Assembly: GCA_038120765.1 (NCBI GenBank)
Contig: JAYOMI010000007.1
Location: 4,720-68,719, forward strand
Source of the DNA: CAXBCP01 sp038120765
GTDB lineage: Bacteria; Pseudomonadota; Alphaproteobacteria; MPNO01; UBA830
Direction of reading: 5' to 3'
Length of the DNA stretch: 64,000 nucleotides
This document shows, piece after piece, positions 33,008 through 40,855 of this stretch. Position 1 is the stretch's first letter; each line of letters starts with the position of its first letter. Made by a program: the position numbers and the translations under genes. Under the pieces are notes generated by a model. It had not been told where the DNA came from and searched no databases. It was given only the letters and a program-made list of their open reading frames with translations.

Positions 33008-33733
33008 ATGCGCATAGACAATACACGCCGGCCGGCAGCTTCTGCCGGTGTCGGCTCGTACGAAAAAGCCAGCAAGACCGCCGAAAACGCGCCTGTCCGA
33101 CGGGCGACGGATGCGGCATCGGTGCTCGGAATTCCGGCGAACGAGCTGACGCCGAAGGTGCAGGAAGCGATCACCCAGCTTATGGCCGAGGTCGATACGC
33201 TGCGCCAGGAGCTCAACGAGAGCAAGAATCGGATCGAATACCTGGAAGAGCTTGCCGATCAGGACACGCTGGCACCGGTCGCCAACCGCCGCGCCTTTGT
33301 GCGGGAACTGTCGCGCAACCTGTCCTATGCCGAACGCTACGGTACGCCGTCCAGCGTGATCTACCTGGACCTGAACGGGCTCAAACAGCTCAATGACGGC
33401 AAGGGCCACGCGGCGGGCGACGCGGCTATTCTGAAGGTTGCGAAAATTCTTGCAGGCAATGTGCGTGAATCCGACATCGTCGGCCGGCTCGGCGGCGATG
33501 AATTCGGCGTCATGCTGTCCCACGCCGATGAAGAGGCCGCCCGGAACAAGGCCGAGTTCCTTGCCAGGACAATCGCCGAGGACCCGCTCGAATGGCAGGG
33601 CGAGGAGATCACTCTGGATGTCGCCTTCGGGGTGCACACCATTCGCGGCGGCGGCGATGCCGGGGCGGCGCTGGAGGCAGCGGACAAGGCCATGTACGCC
33701 AACAAGGTGGGAACACGCGCCGAACCTGCCTGA
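33008..33733 (+). CDS. Diguanylate cyclase (GGDEF domain)
   Basis: The 241-residue protein has an N-terminal region with a coiled coil (residues about 60-85, AEVDTLRQELNESKNRIEYL) and one GGDEF domain. The active-site motif GGDEF is intact at about residue 162. An inhibitory I-site RESD (RxxD) lies five residues before it, so product feedback is likely. No membrane segment or sensor domain is visible. ATG 33008 is preferred, with ATG 32966 possible. A TTAAC half-site (about 32951) upstream is only a partial CtrA match. Confidence 0.9.
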   Translation: MRIDNTRRPAASAGVGSYEKASKTAENAPVRRATDAASVLGIPANELTPKVQEAITQLMAEVDTLRQELNESKNRIEYLEELADQDTLAPVANRRAFVRELSRNLSYAERYGTPSSVIYLDLNGLKQLNDGKGHAAGDAAILKVAKILAGNVRESDIVGRLGGDEFGVMLSHADEEAARNKAEFLARTIAEDPLEWQGEEITLDVAFGVHTIRGGGDAGAALEAADKAMYANKVGTRAEPA

Positions 33734-33816
33734 CGGGAATCCCGCGCGCATATGCCACTACGGGAACCGGACGATGTCTGTCCGGGGGGCCCTGATGCAT
33801 ACTTTCCGGATAAATC

Positions 33817-34017
33817 TCAGGCAATGATATCGGGCAGCAACTGGTCTTCGATGCCCGCTATCTGATCTTTTAGGATAAGCTTGCGTTTTTTCAGCCGCTG
33901 CAACTGTAGCTGGTCGTAGGGCGCGCGTTCTGTCAGCCGCGCGATGACGTCATCCAGATCGCGATGCTCAAGCTCCAGTTCCACCAGCTTCTGGCGAAGG
34001 GCTTCCTGTTCGCTCAT
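33817..34017 (-). CDS. DUF465/YdcH-family small protein
   Basis: The 66-residue charged, helical protein reads MSEQEALRQKLVELELEH... with the family core RLKKRKLILKDQIAGIE. DUF465 proteins are small alpha-helical proteins of unknown function, abundant in alphaproteobacteria. A second member lies at 35940-36107 on the other strand, on the far side of the phosphofructokinase gene. Confidence 0.85.
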   Translation of the reverse strand: MSEQEALRQKLVELELEHRDLDDVIARLTERAPYDQLQLQRLKKRKLILKDQIAGIEDQLLPDIIA

Positions 34018-34120
34018 GAATTCAGTCTCATTTTAGTTCTTGCGGTGCGAAGGATAGCAGAAACGGCTGCGTACTGTTAATTTTGAGCACGTCTTCGCAG
34101 CAGATTTATGGGGCTTATTC

Positions 34121-35239
34121 GTGACAGAAGCAAAAAGAATTGGCGTTCTGACGAGCGGTGGGGACTGCGCCGGGCTGAATGCCGCCATCCGGGCGGTGGC
34201 CTTTCGGGCGATAGACGGATACGGCTTTCGGGTTTTCGGAATACATCATGGCACCCATGGTTTGATGGAGACCCCGGTGGTGGCCGAAGAGCTCACCCTG
34301 GAGCAGTTCGACGGCAATATTCTCCGGCTGGGGGGGACGATTCTGGGGTCCATGAACCGCGGCGACCCGTTCGCCTATTCGATGCCCGACGGGACTGTCA
34401 GAGACCGCTCCGAAGAGATCATAGACGGCTACCACGAGCTTGGTCTTGACGCCCTGATCGGCATTGGCGGCGACGGCAGCCTTGCGATTCTGCGCAGGCT
34501 TGCCCTTCAGGGCGGGCTGAACCTTGTCTGCATTCCCAAGACGATCGACAACGATGTCGACAAAACCGAAAACGCCATCGGCTATGTTACCGCCGTTGAT
34601 GTCGCGTCCGAGGCCCTGGACCGGCTTCAGCCGACCGCGGCGAGCCACGACCGGGTCATGGTGCTGGAAGTGATGGGGCGGAATGCCGGACATATTGCCT
34701 TGTCCGCCGGGATTTCCGGTGGCGCCGATGCCATATTGATGCCCGAGATCCCGTGGACGACCGAAGGTCTCGCCCGGAAAATTCTCGATGTACGCAAGAA
34801 CGGCCGGAATTTCGCGCTCGTGATCGTCGCCGAGGCGGCACAGCTGCCCGATGGTGAGGCCGTCGGTCGCAGACGCGCCGATGGCGGTTTCACCTTCGGC
34901 GGGGTCGGCCAGCGCGTCAGCGACCTGATCGAACAATCGACCGGCGCGGAATCGCGAATCACGGTGCTGGGACATGTCCAGCGCGGTGGCGCGCCGTCTC
35001 CGCGTGACAGGTTGTTTGCCTCCGCGTTCGGCGTTTGCGCCGTGGATCTTGTGGCGCACGGCAAGTTCGACCGCCTCGTGGTGTGGTCCAATAGGGAATG
35101 CCGCGATGTTCCGCTTGCGGATGGGATTCTAAACAGCCACCGGGTAGACCCGCACGGAACCCTGGTGCATACCGCAGCCGGGCTCGGTATTTATATCGGC
35201 AATCCGGAGGCATCCGGTACGCAACCCGGGGCGGTCTGA
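34121..35239 (+). CDS. 6-phosphofructokinase (ATP- or PPi-dependent, mixed signature)
   Basis: This 372-residue enzyme phosphorylates fructose 6-phosphate. Motifs are GVLTSGGDCAGLNAAIR (phosphate loop), GGDGSLA, PKTIDND and EVMGRNAGHIAL. The Gly in GGDGS is typical of ATP enzymes, whereas the Lys in PKTIDND is typical of PPi enzymes. This mixed state is known from the group III clade. GTG 34121 starts the frame, and the overlapping ATG at 34108 is out of frame. It precedes a TIGR02444 gene by 32 bp. Confidence 0.92.
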   Translation: MTEAKRIGVLTSGGDCAGLNAAIRAVAFRAIDGYGFRVFGIHHGTHGLMETPVVAEELTLEQFDGNILRLGGTILGSMNRGDPFAYSMPDGTVRDRSEEIIDGYHELGLDALIGIGGDGSLAILRRLALQGGLNLVCIPKTIDNDVDKTENAIGYVTAVDVASEALDRLQPTAASHDRVMVLEVMGRNAGHIALSAGISGGADAILMPEIPWTTEGLARKILDVRKNGRNFALVIVAEAAQLPDGEAVGRRRADGGFTFGGVGQRVSDLIEQSTGAESRITVLGHVQRGGAPSPRDRLFASAFGVCAVDLVAHGKFDRLVVWSNRECRDVPLADGILNSHRVDPHGTLVHTAAGLGIYIGNPEASGTQPGAV

Positions 35240-35271
35240 TCCGGGTACGAGTTCAAACAAGGAGCGATTGA

Positions 35272-35829
35272 TTGGCTGAATTTCCCGAACACCCTTTCTG
35301 GGATTTTTCTCTCGGCGTCTACATGTCCGACGGCGTCGGCGCGGCCTGCCTGGAATTGCAGGATGCGCATGAACTGGATGTGAATGTCCTGTTGTTTTGC
35401 ATGTGGCAGGGCGCGTCCGGCCGCGGGGCGTTGAGCGCAGAGGACATGAAAACCGTTCTGGCAGCTGTCGAAGAATGGCATCACGACGTCGTTCGCGCAT
35501 TGCGTGCGGTGCGGGTGCGCATGAAAGGCGGCATGCCGCCGGCACCCGCCGAGCTGACGGAATCCCTGCGCCAGCGAATCCAGAAGGCGGAAATCGATTG
35601 CGAACATACCGAGCAGCTCATGCTTGCCGGCGCGATTGTCCGCGACCCGGATGATTCGCTCGGCCATGAAGCGCGGCTTGCCGATGCGGTGGCGACTCTG
35701 GCCGAGTATTTTTCCGCGATCGGCAGCGTTCCCGGCGATGCGGACCGTGCCAATATCGCCCATATGCTGGGCGTCGCATTCGGCGATCTGGATCCGGCGA
35801 TAATCCGGGATGCCTGCGCCCGCTTGTAA
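35272..35829 (+). CDS. TIGR02444-family protein
   Basis: The 185-residue protein starts MAEFPEHPFWDFSLGVY, then GVGAACLELQDAHELDVNVLL and CMWQGASGRG, which match the TIGR02444 (DUF2390) family of unknown function. The start is TTG at 35272 with GGAGCG seven bases upstream, and no ATG is available before the conserved region. It is cytoplasmic and mostly helical, and probably cotranscribed with the phosphofructokinase. Confidence 0.85.
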   Translation: MAEFPEHPFWDFSLGVYMSDGVGAACLELQDAHELDVNVLLFCMWQGASGRGALSAEDMKTVLAAVEEWHHDVVRALRAVRVRMKGGMPPAPAELTESLRQRIQKAEIDCEHTEQLMLAGAIVRDPDDSLGHEARLADAVATLAEYFSAIGSVPGDADRANIAHMLGVAFGDLDPAIIRDACARL

Positions 35830-35939
35830 TATCTTTCCGCTGAAGCGGCCCGGATGCCGGCAAAACGCCGATTTACATTTCCGGTGATCGCGGTCTAGAA
35901 TTTACCCGTCCTGAATTTCAATGACGGAGAGTATGCGAC

Positions 35940-36107
35940 ATGGGTGAAAGAGAGCGGATTGAGTTTCTGAAAACGAAACATGAAGCACTCGAGACGGAGC
36001 TGAAGGATGAGAAACGAAAACTTCAGCCCAACCCTGCCACCCTGGCGGCCATCAAGAAACGAAAACTCGTCGTCAAGGACGAGATGACGCGCCTCGCACA
36101 TTCCTGA
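35940..36107 (+). CDS. DUF465/YdcH-like small protein
   Basis: The 55-residue ORF starts MGERERIEFLKTKHEALETE and ends ...KDEMTRLAHS at TGA 36105-36107. It is rich in Lys and Glu, entirely helical, and carries the KKRKLVVKDEM segment seen in the family. GGAGA lies 11 bp before the ATG, and a strong terminator follows (36130-36169), supporting an independent gene. Function is unknown. Confidence 0.75.
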   Translation: MGERERIEFLKTKHEALETELKDEKRKLQPNPATLAAIKKRKLVVKDEMTRLAHS

Positions 36108-36129
36108 CAGGTTGCAATAGCCCGAAGAA

Positions 36130-36169
36130 AAAGCCCGCCCCGTGATTTACGGCGCGGGCTTTGTTTTTT
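36130..36169 (+). terminator. Rho-independent terminator after DUF465 gene
   Basis: The stem AAAGCCCGC / GCGGGCTTT is followed by GTTTTTT, 22 bp after the stop codon at 36107. It also separates the convergent trcR-like gene. Confidence 0.85.
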
Positions 36170-36186
36170 CGTGCACGTCTTGCGAC

Positions 36187-36801
36187 CTAGAGTTTGAATT
36201 CCGGCATTGCGGGCGTTGAGGCTTTCGGCGTTTCCTCGATCACCGGCGCTTCCGATGTGGAAACGTAGCCGGCGCGCTTCACTTCCTTGTCGAGGTCCTG
36301 ACGATTGCACAGGCCGAGGCCCACCGGATCACGCGCCGTGATTGCCGCCATGTTCCAGTGAGACCGGTCGCGGATCGCCGAGATCGTCGGCTTGGTGGTG
36401 CCGATAAGACGCGAGATCTGCGCGTCTTTCAGATTCGGGAAATGCTTCACCAGCCAGGCAATCGCATCCGGCTTGTCGCCGCGTCGGGCGACCGGTGTGT
36501 AACGCGGCCCCTTGGTGCGGCTGGCCGGGCGAGGCACCGTCGTGACCGCCATCTTAAGGCGTTCGGCCGGGTCTGCCTCGCAGCGTTCGATTTCTTCCCT
36601 GGTCAGCTGACCGTTGACGATCGGGTCGTACCCGACCATGCCGACGGCAACTTCGTCATCGGCGATGCTCTGAACTTCCAGATCGTGGAGACCGCAGAAC
36701 GCGCCGATCTGGCGGAACGTCAATGCGGTGTTTTCGATCAGCCACACGGCGGTGGCTTTCGGCATCAGCGGCTTGGTGCTTTCGTTTGCGTCACGGCTCA
36801 T
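36187..36801 (-). CDS. DUF1013 cell-cycle transcriptional regulator (TrcR-like)
   Basis: The 204-residue protein matches DUF1013, the family of TrcR, a cell-cycle regulator in alphaproteobacteria. Conserved regions are ATAVWLIENTALTFRQIGAFC (a helix-turn-helix-like part), ADDEVAVGMVGYDPIVNGQL, and a second HTH-like segment AIAWLVKHFPNLKDAQISRLIGTTKPTISAI (given as a region). rcdA and an exact CtrA box lie within 2 kb. Confidence 0.88.
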   Translation of the reverse strand: MSRDANESTKPLMPKATAVWLIENTALTFRQIGAFCGLHDLEVQSIADDEVAVGMVGYDPIVNGQLTREEIERCEADPAERLKMAVTTVPRPASRTKGPRYTPVARRGDKPDAIAWLVKHFPNLKDAQISRLIGTTKPTISAIRDRSHWNMAAITARDPVGLGLCNRQDLDKEVKRAGYVSTSEAPVIEETPKASTPAMPEFKL

Positions 36802-36862
36802 AACGTTGTGCTCTCTTGCTACGTTCGGTGTCCAGATTGAAGACCGTCATACGGCGCGGGCG

Positions 36863-37882
36863 TCAGCCTGCGTCTTCGACCGTCAGCATTATCTTCCCGA
36901 TATGGCTGCTCGATGCCATCAAGGCGTGGGCCTCGGCGGCATTCTCCAGCGGGAAGGTTTTAAAAATCAGAGGCTTGATATCGCCTTTTTCGAATAACGG
37001 CCAGAGATTCTCGTACACCGCCTTCGCGACCGCCCCTTTTTGTTCGGTCGTCCTCGGGCGCAGCGTGGATCCGGTGTAGTGAATCCGCTTGGCCATGATG
37101 GTCGGTATGAACAGTTCGACCTTGGCGCCTTTCTGTACCGCGACCTGCACCATGCGGCCATCGGGCGCAAGGACTTCGAGGTTCCGGTTGAAATAATCGC
37201 CGCCGACCATATCCATCACGACCGAACAGCCGATGCCGCCGGTCGCTTCCTTGACGACCTCGACGAAGTCTTCCTCGGTATAGTTGATCGCGCGGGTCGC
37301 ACCGAGCTCTTCGCAGGCTTTGCACTTTTCGGCGTTCCGCGCCGTGGTGAAGACCGTTGCGCCGAAGGCCTTCGCGACCTGTATGGCGGCGGTGCCGATA
37401 CCGCCCGATCCGCCATGAATCAGAATGGTATCACCCGCCGTCAGATGCACGCCGTCGAACAGGTTCGTCCAGACGGTGAAGAAATTCTCCGGGATGGCCG
37501 CGGCTTTCAGCATATCGTAACCCTTGGGCAACGGCAGGGCCGTTGCGGTGGGAACGACGCAGTACTCGGCATAGGCGCCGCCGGAGACAAGGGCGCAGAC
37601 CTCGTCGCCGGGTGCGCATTCCGTGACGCCGCTGCCGACCGCGACGACGGTGCCGGCGAGTTCGAGGCCCGGAATATCGGTCGTGCCGGGCGGGGGCGGG
37701 TAGGCCCCCTTGCGCTGCATGGTGTCCGGAAAATTCACGCCCACGGCCGCGGTCTTCACGAGCACTTCATCCGCGCCCGGCACCGGGGTCGGACGTTTCG
37801 CAGGCTTCAATACCTCGGGGCCGCCGAACTCGGCGATCTGGATGACGGTCATGGTATCGGGTATCTCGTAAGACACGGACAT
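36863..37882 (-). CDS. NADPH-quinone oxidoreductase (MDR family, QOR-like)
   Basis: This 339-residue zinc-independent medium-chain dehydrogenase has an N-terminal GroES-like part (DEVLVKTAAVGVNFPDTM). Its NADP-binding motif is IHGGSGGIGTAAIQVAKAFG, with YTEEDF later. It reduces quinones or enones with NADPH, as in the PIG3/QOR group. ATG 37882 is used, but ATG 37852 (MTVIQIAEFGGPEVL) is an equally good start. It is divergent from the DUF1192 gene. Confidence 0.88.
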   Translation of the reverse strand: MSVSYEIPDTMTVIQIAEFGGPEVLKPAKRPTPVPGADEVLVKTAAVGVNFPDTMQRKGAYPPPPGTTDIPGLELAGTVVAVGSGVTECAPGDEVCALVSGGAYAEYCVVPTATALPLPKGYDMLKAAAIPENFFTVWTNLFDGVHLTAGDTILIHGGSGGIGTAAIQVAKAFGATVFTTARNAEKCKACEELGATRAINYTEEDFVEVVKEATGGIGCSVVMDMVGGDYFNRNLEVLAPDGRMVQVAVQKGAKVELFIPTIMAKRIHYTGSTLRPRTTEQKGAVAKAVYENLWPLFEKGDIKPLIFKTFPLENAAEAHALMASSSHIGKIMLTVEDAG

Positions 37883-37967
37883 CAACGCTCGGAAATGATG
37901 GAAACTAAGGTTGCAGGTCTATCGCCTCGGCGGCACACTGGCAAGCCCGGAGAGAGGAGAATTGCAG

Positions 37968-38150
37968 GTGCTGGAAAACGACGATCTACCGAAAAACATG
38001 CCGAAACCCAAACGGGACCTCGATCCGATCTCAATCGAGGAACTGCACGAGTATATTGCGGAGATGGAGGAAGAGATCGAGCGGGTTCGTGCCGAAATCG
38101 CCCGCAAAGAGGCCCATCGGGCCGGGGTGGAATCGATCTTCAAATCCTGA
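37968..38150 (+). CDS. DUF1192-family small protein
   Basis: The 60-residue protein has the conserved segment DPISIEELHEYIAEMEEEIERV followed by RAEIARKEAHRAGVESIFK, typical of DUF1192. It is a short coiled coil of unknown function. GTG 37968 lies 9 bp after AGAGGAGA. The longer reading from 37911 has no ribosome-binding site. Confidence 0.82.
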   Translation: MLENDDLPKNMPKPKRDLDPISIEELHEYIAEMEEEIERVRAEIARKEAHRAGVESIFKS

Positions 38151-38352
38151 ACCGGACCGTCGCGGCCCAAAAGCGGCCCAAAGCGGAAAAATTAACGCGT
38201 TTCGGGAATTAATTTATTTCAAGATCGGGTGACCTTCCTTTGAGTCTTGCAGTAAAAATTCATAACATATTGATTTATAATAGAAAAAGTACGAAATCCC
38301 TGGCGCACGAGAATTATGCCAGGTTGAGTTTTATGAAAATTTCCCCGGTGTT

Positions 38353-38367
38353 TTAAATTTTTGTTAA
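38353..38367. promoter_or_regulatory. Candidate CtrA-binding site (exact TTAA-N7-TTAA) upstream of sRNA
   Basis: TTAA at 38353-38356 and TTAACCAT at 38364-38371 are separated by 7 bp, in an AT-rich region. The RNA structure below begins at 38393, so the box lies at the promoter position. A possible -10 element is TATCTT at 38380-38385. The next protein gene is rcdA, which promotes CtrA degradation. Confidence 0.65.
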
Positions 38368-38392
38368 CCATTTCGGCCTTATCTTCTTTTTT

Positions 38393-38490
38393 GACGGTCC
38401 GGGCGACCGGGCCGTCGAAAAGGATCCTCATCCCATCCTTTTGACGCCTCCCTGTTGACTTGAGCCGCCCTCCGGGGCGGCTCTTTTTTT
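38393..38490 (+). ncRNA. Candidate three-hairpin small RNA
   Basis: Three stems follow one another. (1) 38393-38416 is a perfect 10-bp stem with one G-U pair and a GCGA tetraloop. (2) 38418-38442 has the 8-bp stem AAAAGGAT/ATCCTTTT with loop CCTCATCCC. (3) 38462-38483 is a 9-bp GC stem followed by seven T, a full terminator. CCTCCC sits unpaired at 38447-38452. C-rich loops that resemble anti-Shine-Dalgarno sequence are seen in alphaproteobacterial trans-acting sRNAs such as the alpha-r14 group. I cannot assign this RNA to a named family. No ORF is present. The start is estimated from the CtrA box and the structure. Confidence 0.68.
38462..38490 (+). terminator. Terminator of the candidate sRNA
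   Basis: GAGCCGCCC (38462-38470), loop TCCG, GGGCGGCTC (38475-38483), then seven T. It is 50 bp before rcdA and would separate the sRNA from rcdA transcription. Confidence 0.9.
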
Positions 38491-38540
38491 AGTTTACGCT
38501 TTGTTCAGGGCATAAACGGTAAGGTAAACATCCTCTCAGG

Positions 38541-38987
38541 ATGAAAAACCAGCCAAATATGGAACGAAACGACATGTCCGGTCCGCTTGCAGCCTTTATT
38601 GAAGACGCTTATCAGGACACGCTGTCGCTGATGACCGAACTGCGCGATTTTCTCGCGGAGGTGCAGGCGGCGCCCGAAGACCCGAATGCCGACCGCGCTC
38701 CCGATGTGCGGGCGCGGATCGTCAAGGAGATTTCGTCGGTTACGCGTGATCTGACAGAGGCTATGGCGTGGCTCTTGCTGCAAAAGGCAGTGGCTGCGGG
38801 CGAAATAACCCCCGAAGAGGCGGAAACCCGCGCGGACGGGCTGCTGACGCGGATTGATGCCGGTCGCGTCGCCGCCGCAGACGGTGCGCCTCTGCCGGTG
38901 GAAATCCGCGGATATATGGATCGCAGCCGCCGGCTGTACGATCAGGTGATCAGCCTGCGCGAAATGGCGTCAAAACAGGCCGGCTGA
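38541..38987 (+). CDS. rcdA: RcdA family protein (DUF1465), CtrA-degradation factor
   Basis: The 148-residue helical protein matches DUF1465, the family of RcdA. In Caulobacter RcdA is an adaptor that, with CpdR and PopA, delivers CtrA to ClpXP. Recognisable parts are the N-terminal FIEDAYQDTLSLMTELRDFL, SSVTRDLTEAMAWLLLQKAVAAGEIT (given as a region) and the C-terminal DRSRRLYDQVISLREMA. ATG 38574 (MSGPLAAF) is an alternative start. A convergent rpmE gene shares the terminator downstream. Confidence 0.85.
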   Translation: MKNQPNMERNDMSGPLAAFIEDAYQDTLSLMTELRDFLAEVQAAPEDPNADRAPDVRARIVKEISSVTRDLTEAMAWLLLQKAVAAGEITPEEAETRADGLLTRIDAGRVAAADGAPLPVEIRGYMDRSRRLYDQVISLREMASKQAG

Positions 38988-39037
38988 CGCGAAATCGCTG
39001 CTGCGGCACCTGAAATCGGCGAATGATCCGTGAACGC

Positions 39038-39065
39038 AAAAAAGGACGCCAGGGGCGTCCTTTTT
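39038..39065. terminator. Bidirectional terminator between rcdA and rpmE
   Basis: The stem AAAAAAGGACGCC / GGCGTCCTTTTT has a 3-base loop, A-run on one side and T-run on the other. It serves both convergent genes. Confidence 0.9.
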
Positions 39066-39097
39066 GCATTTTCGGGGCCTGGAACCGTAACCGGTTT

Positions 39098-39331
39098 TTA
39101 GCTGCCGCTGCCGAGACCCATTCCCTGGAAGCGTTTGTTGAACTTCGCCACCTGTCCGCCGGTATCGACAAGGCGCTGTGAACCGCCGGTCCATGCCGGG
39201 TGCGACTTGGAATCGATATCGAGCTTCATGGTGTCGCCCGGGGCGCCCCATGTGGAGCGGGTCTTGTAGGTCGTACCATCGGTCATCACGACGTTGATTT
39301 CGTGGTAATCGGGGTGAATATCTTTTTTCAA
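39098..39331 (-). CDS. rpmE: 50S ribosomal protein L31
   Basis: The 77-residue protein reads MKKDIHPDYHEINVVMTDG, then TRSTWG and SKSHPAWTGG, RLVDTGGQVAKFNKRFQG, the bacterial L31 pattern. The zinc-binding CxxC Cys residues are absent, so this is the zinc-free (C-minus) form. It sits between rcdA and the motor-like operon, with its own terminator. Confidence 0.95.
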   Translation of the reverse strand: MKKDIHPDYHEINVVMTDGTTYKTRSTWGAPGDTMKLDIDSKSHPAWTGGSQRLVDTGGQVAKFNKRFQGMGLGSGS

Positions 39332-39428
39332 CGCATTTCTCCTGCGAAAGTCAGCGGGTTATAGGGAATGGGCGGGGGCATTGCAACAAAAACCCGCGGC
39401 GTCGCCCCGGATCGGCGGGGTTTTGCTC

Positions 39429-40832
39429 TCAGCGCTGCGTCAGCTTGAACTCGATGCGCCGGTTGCGGCGATAGGCGACCTCGTCGTTCTGGTCGTCAAG
39501 CGGCTGAAACTGGCCGAATCCGGCGGCGACAAGCCGTTTGGCCGGCACCCCGTATGCGCGCAGCTGTTTCACGACCGCGATCGCCCGGGCCGATGACAGT
39601 TCCCAGTTGGAGGGAAATTGCGCGGTCCGTATCGGCAGGCTGTCGGTGTGGCCGTCGACCCGCAGAACCCAGTTAAGCTCATCCGGTATGCGGTTCGAGA
39701 TTTCAATCAGCGTCTTTGCGAGTTGCGCTATCTGGTCGCGGCCGCCGGGATTGAGGTCCGAGGAGGCGGATGGAAACAGCACTTCCGACTGGAACACGAA
39801 GCGGTCGCCGACGATCCGGATATCCTGCTGGTCGCCCAGCGCTTCGCGCAACCGGCCGAAAAATTCCGAACGGTAGCGGGCAAGTTCCGCGACCTTGTTG
39901 GCAAGCGCCTGGTTCAGTCGTTTGCCGAGGGCGGCGATCTGCACGTTCTGTTCCGCCGCCTTGGCTTCGGAAGCGCCAAGGGCGGCGTTGAGCCGCGCAA
40001 GCTGGCGCCGCAGTGCCACCAGTTGAAGGTTCAGCGCCGCGACCTGTTTTTTGGCCTCCGCGCTTTCGCGCTGTTCTTCGGTCAGGTCCTCGCCGATCCG
40101 CTGCGCCTGTTCGCCAAGCTCCCTGATGGTGAGGTCTTTCTGCGCGATATCCTTCTGTGCGAGCGCCGTGCGCTCCTGTTCGGTGGAGAGCTTCGCTTCG
40201 AGTTCCTTCGACCGGTCGCGCAGCGCCGTCAGGGAGGTGTCGCGGGCCTGCACCGTGGCGGCAAGGTCGCCGACCTGCTTTTCCAGGTCCGTCCGGAGTT
40301 CCCGCAGCGCCTTCAGGTCGCGGTTGAGCTGGGCGATTTCACCGAGCTGGGCTTCAATTGTTGCTTTGTCGGCCGTCACCGATTTTCGCGCTTCCTCCAG
40401 CTCCGCGGCGGATTTGTCGGCCATGGCAAGCGCGGTATCGAGTTTGCCCTGCAGGTCGTCGCGCGCGCGCGTCGCGTCCGCCAGCATCGATTCCAGCGCG
40501 TCCTTCTGGGGCAGCAATTCGGAAAGCTGGCTCGACAGGCGTTCGCGCGTCGCGCTCGAAGCGGATAGATCGGCCGATAGCTGGGATACCTCGTCGCGGA
40601 GCCGGACATTGGCCGAACGTTCCAGCGACAGCATCTCGCCCAGCTCGGCCACCTGCCGGTTCAGGCGGTCCAGCGCCTGATTGCGCCCCGACAGCATTTC
40701 GCTCAGGAAAAACTGCGCCAGGGTAAATACCATCAGCAGGAAAATGATGATGATCAGCAACGCCGAGAGCGCATCGACAAAGCCCGGCCATATATCGAGG
40801 GAGGATCGACGTCGCCTTAATGCGCCGGGCAT
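39429..40832 (-). CDS. MotB/OmpA-like membrane-anchored peptidoglycan-binding protein
   Basis: The 467-residue protein has one N-terminal membrane helix (SALLIIIIFLLMVFTLAQFF) preceded by DIWPGFVDAL with a membrane-edge Asp, as in MotB/ExbD stators. Next comes a coiled-coil region of about 260 residues, and then an OmpA-like domain with VDGHTDSLPI and AARAIAVVKQL-like segments near the C-terminus. The gene begins 23 bp after its MotA/ExbB-like partner. Together they should form a proton-driven complex linking inner membrane and peptidoglycan. They are not the flagellar stator, since the coiled coil is much longer than in MotB. Confidence 0.85.
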   Translation of the reverse strand: MPGALRRRRSSLDIWPGFVDALSALLIIIIFLLMVFTLAQFFLSEMLSGRNQALDRLNRQVAELGEMLSLERSANVRLRDEVSQLSADLSASSATRERLSSQLSELLPQKDALESMLADATRARDDLQGKLDTALAMADKSAAELEEARKSVTADKATIEAQLGEIAQLNRDLKALRELRTDLEKQVGDLAATVQARDTSLTALRDRSKELEAKLSTEQERTALAQKDIAQKDLTIRELGEQAQRIGEDLTEEQRESAEAKKQVAALNLQLVALRRQLARLNAALGASEAKAAEQNVQIAALGKRLNQALANKVAELARYRSEFFGRLREALGDQQDIRIVGDRFVFQSEVLFPSASSDLNPGGRDQIAQLAKTLIEISNRIPDELNWVLRVDGHTDSLPIRTAQFPSNWELSSARAIAVVKQLRAYGVPAKRLVAAGFGQFQPLDDQNDEVAYRRNRRIEFKLTQR

Positions 40833-40855
40833 TTAAATCTTCCCCCGCCGCGGGC

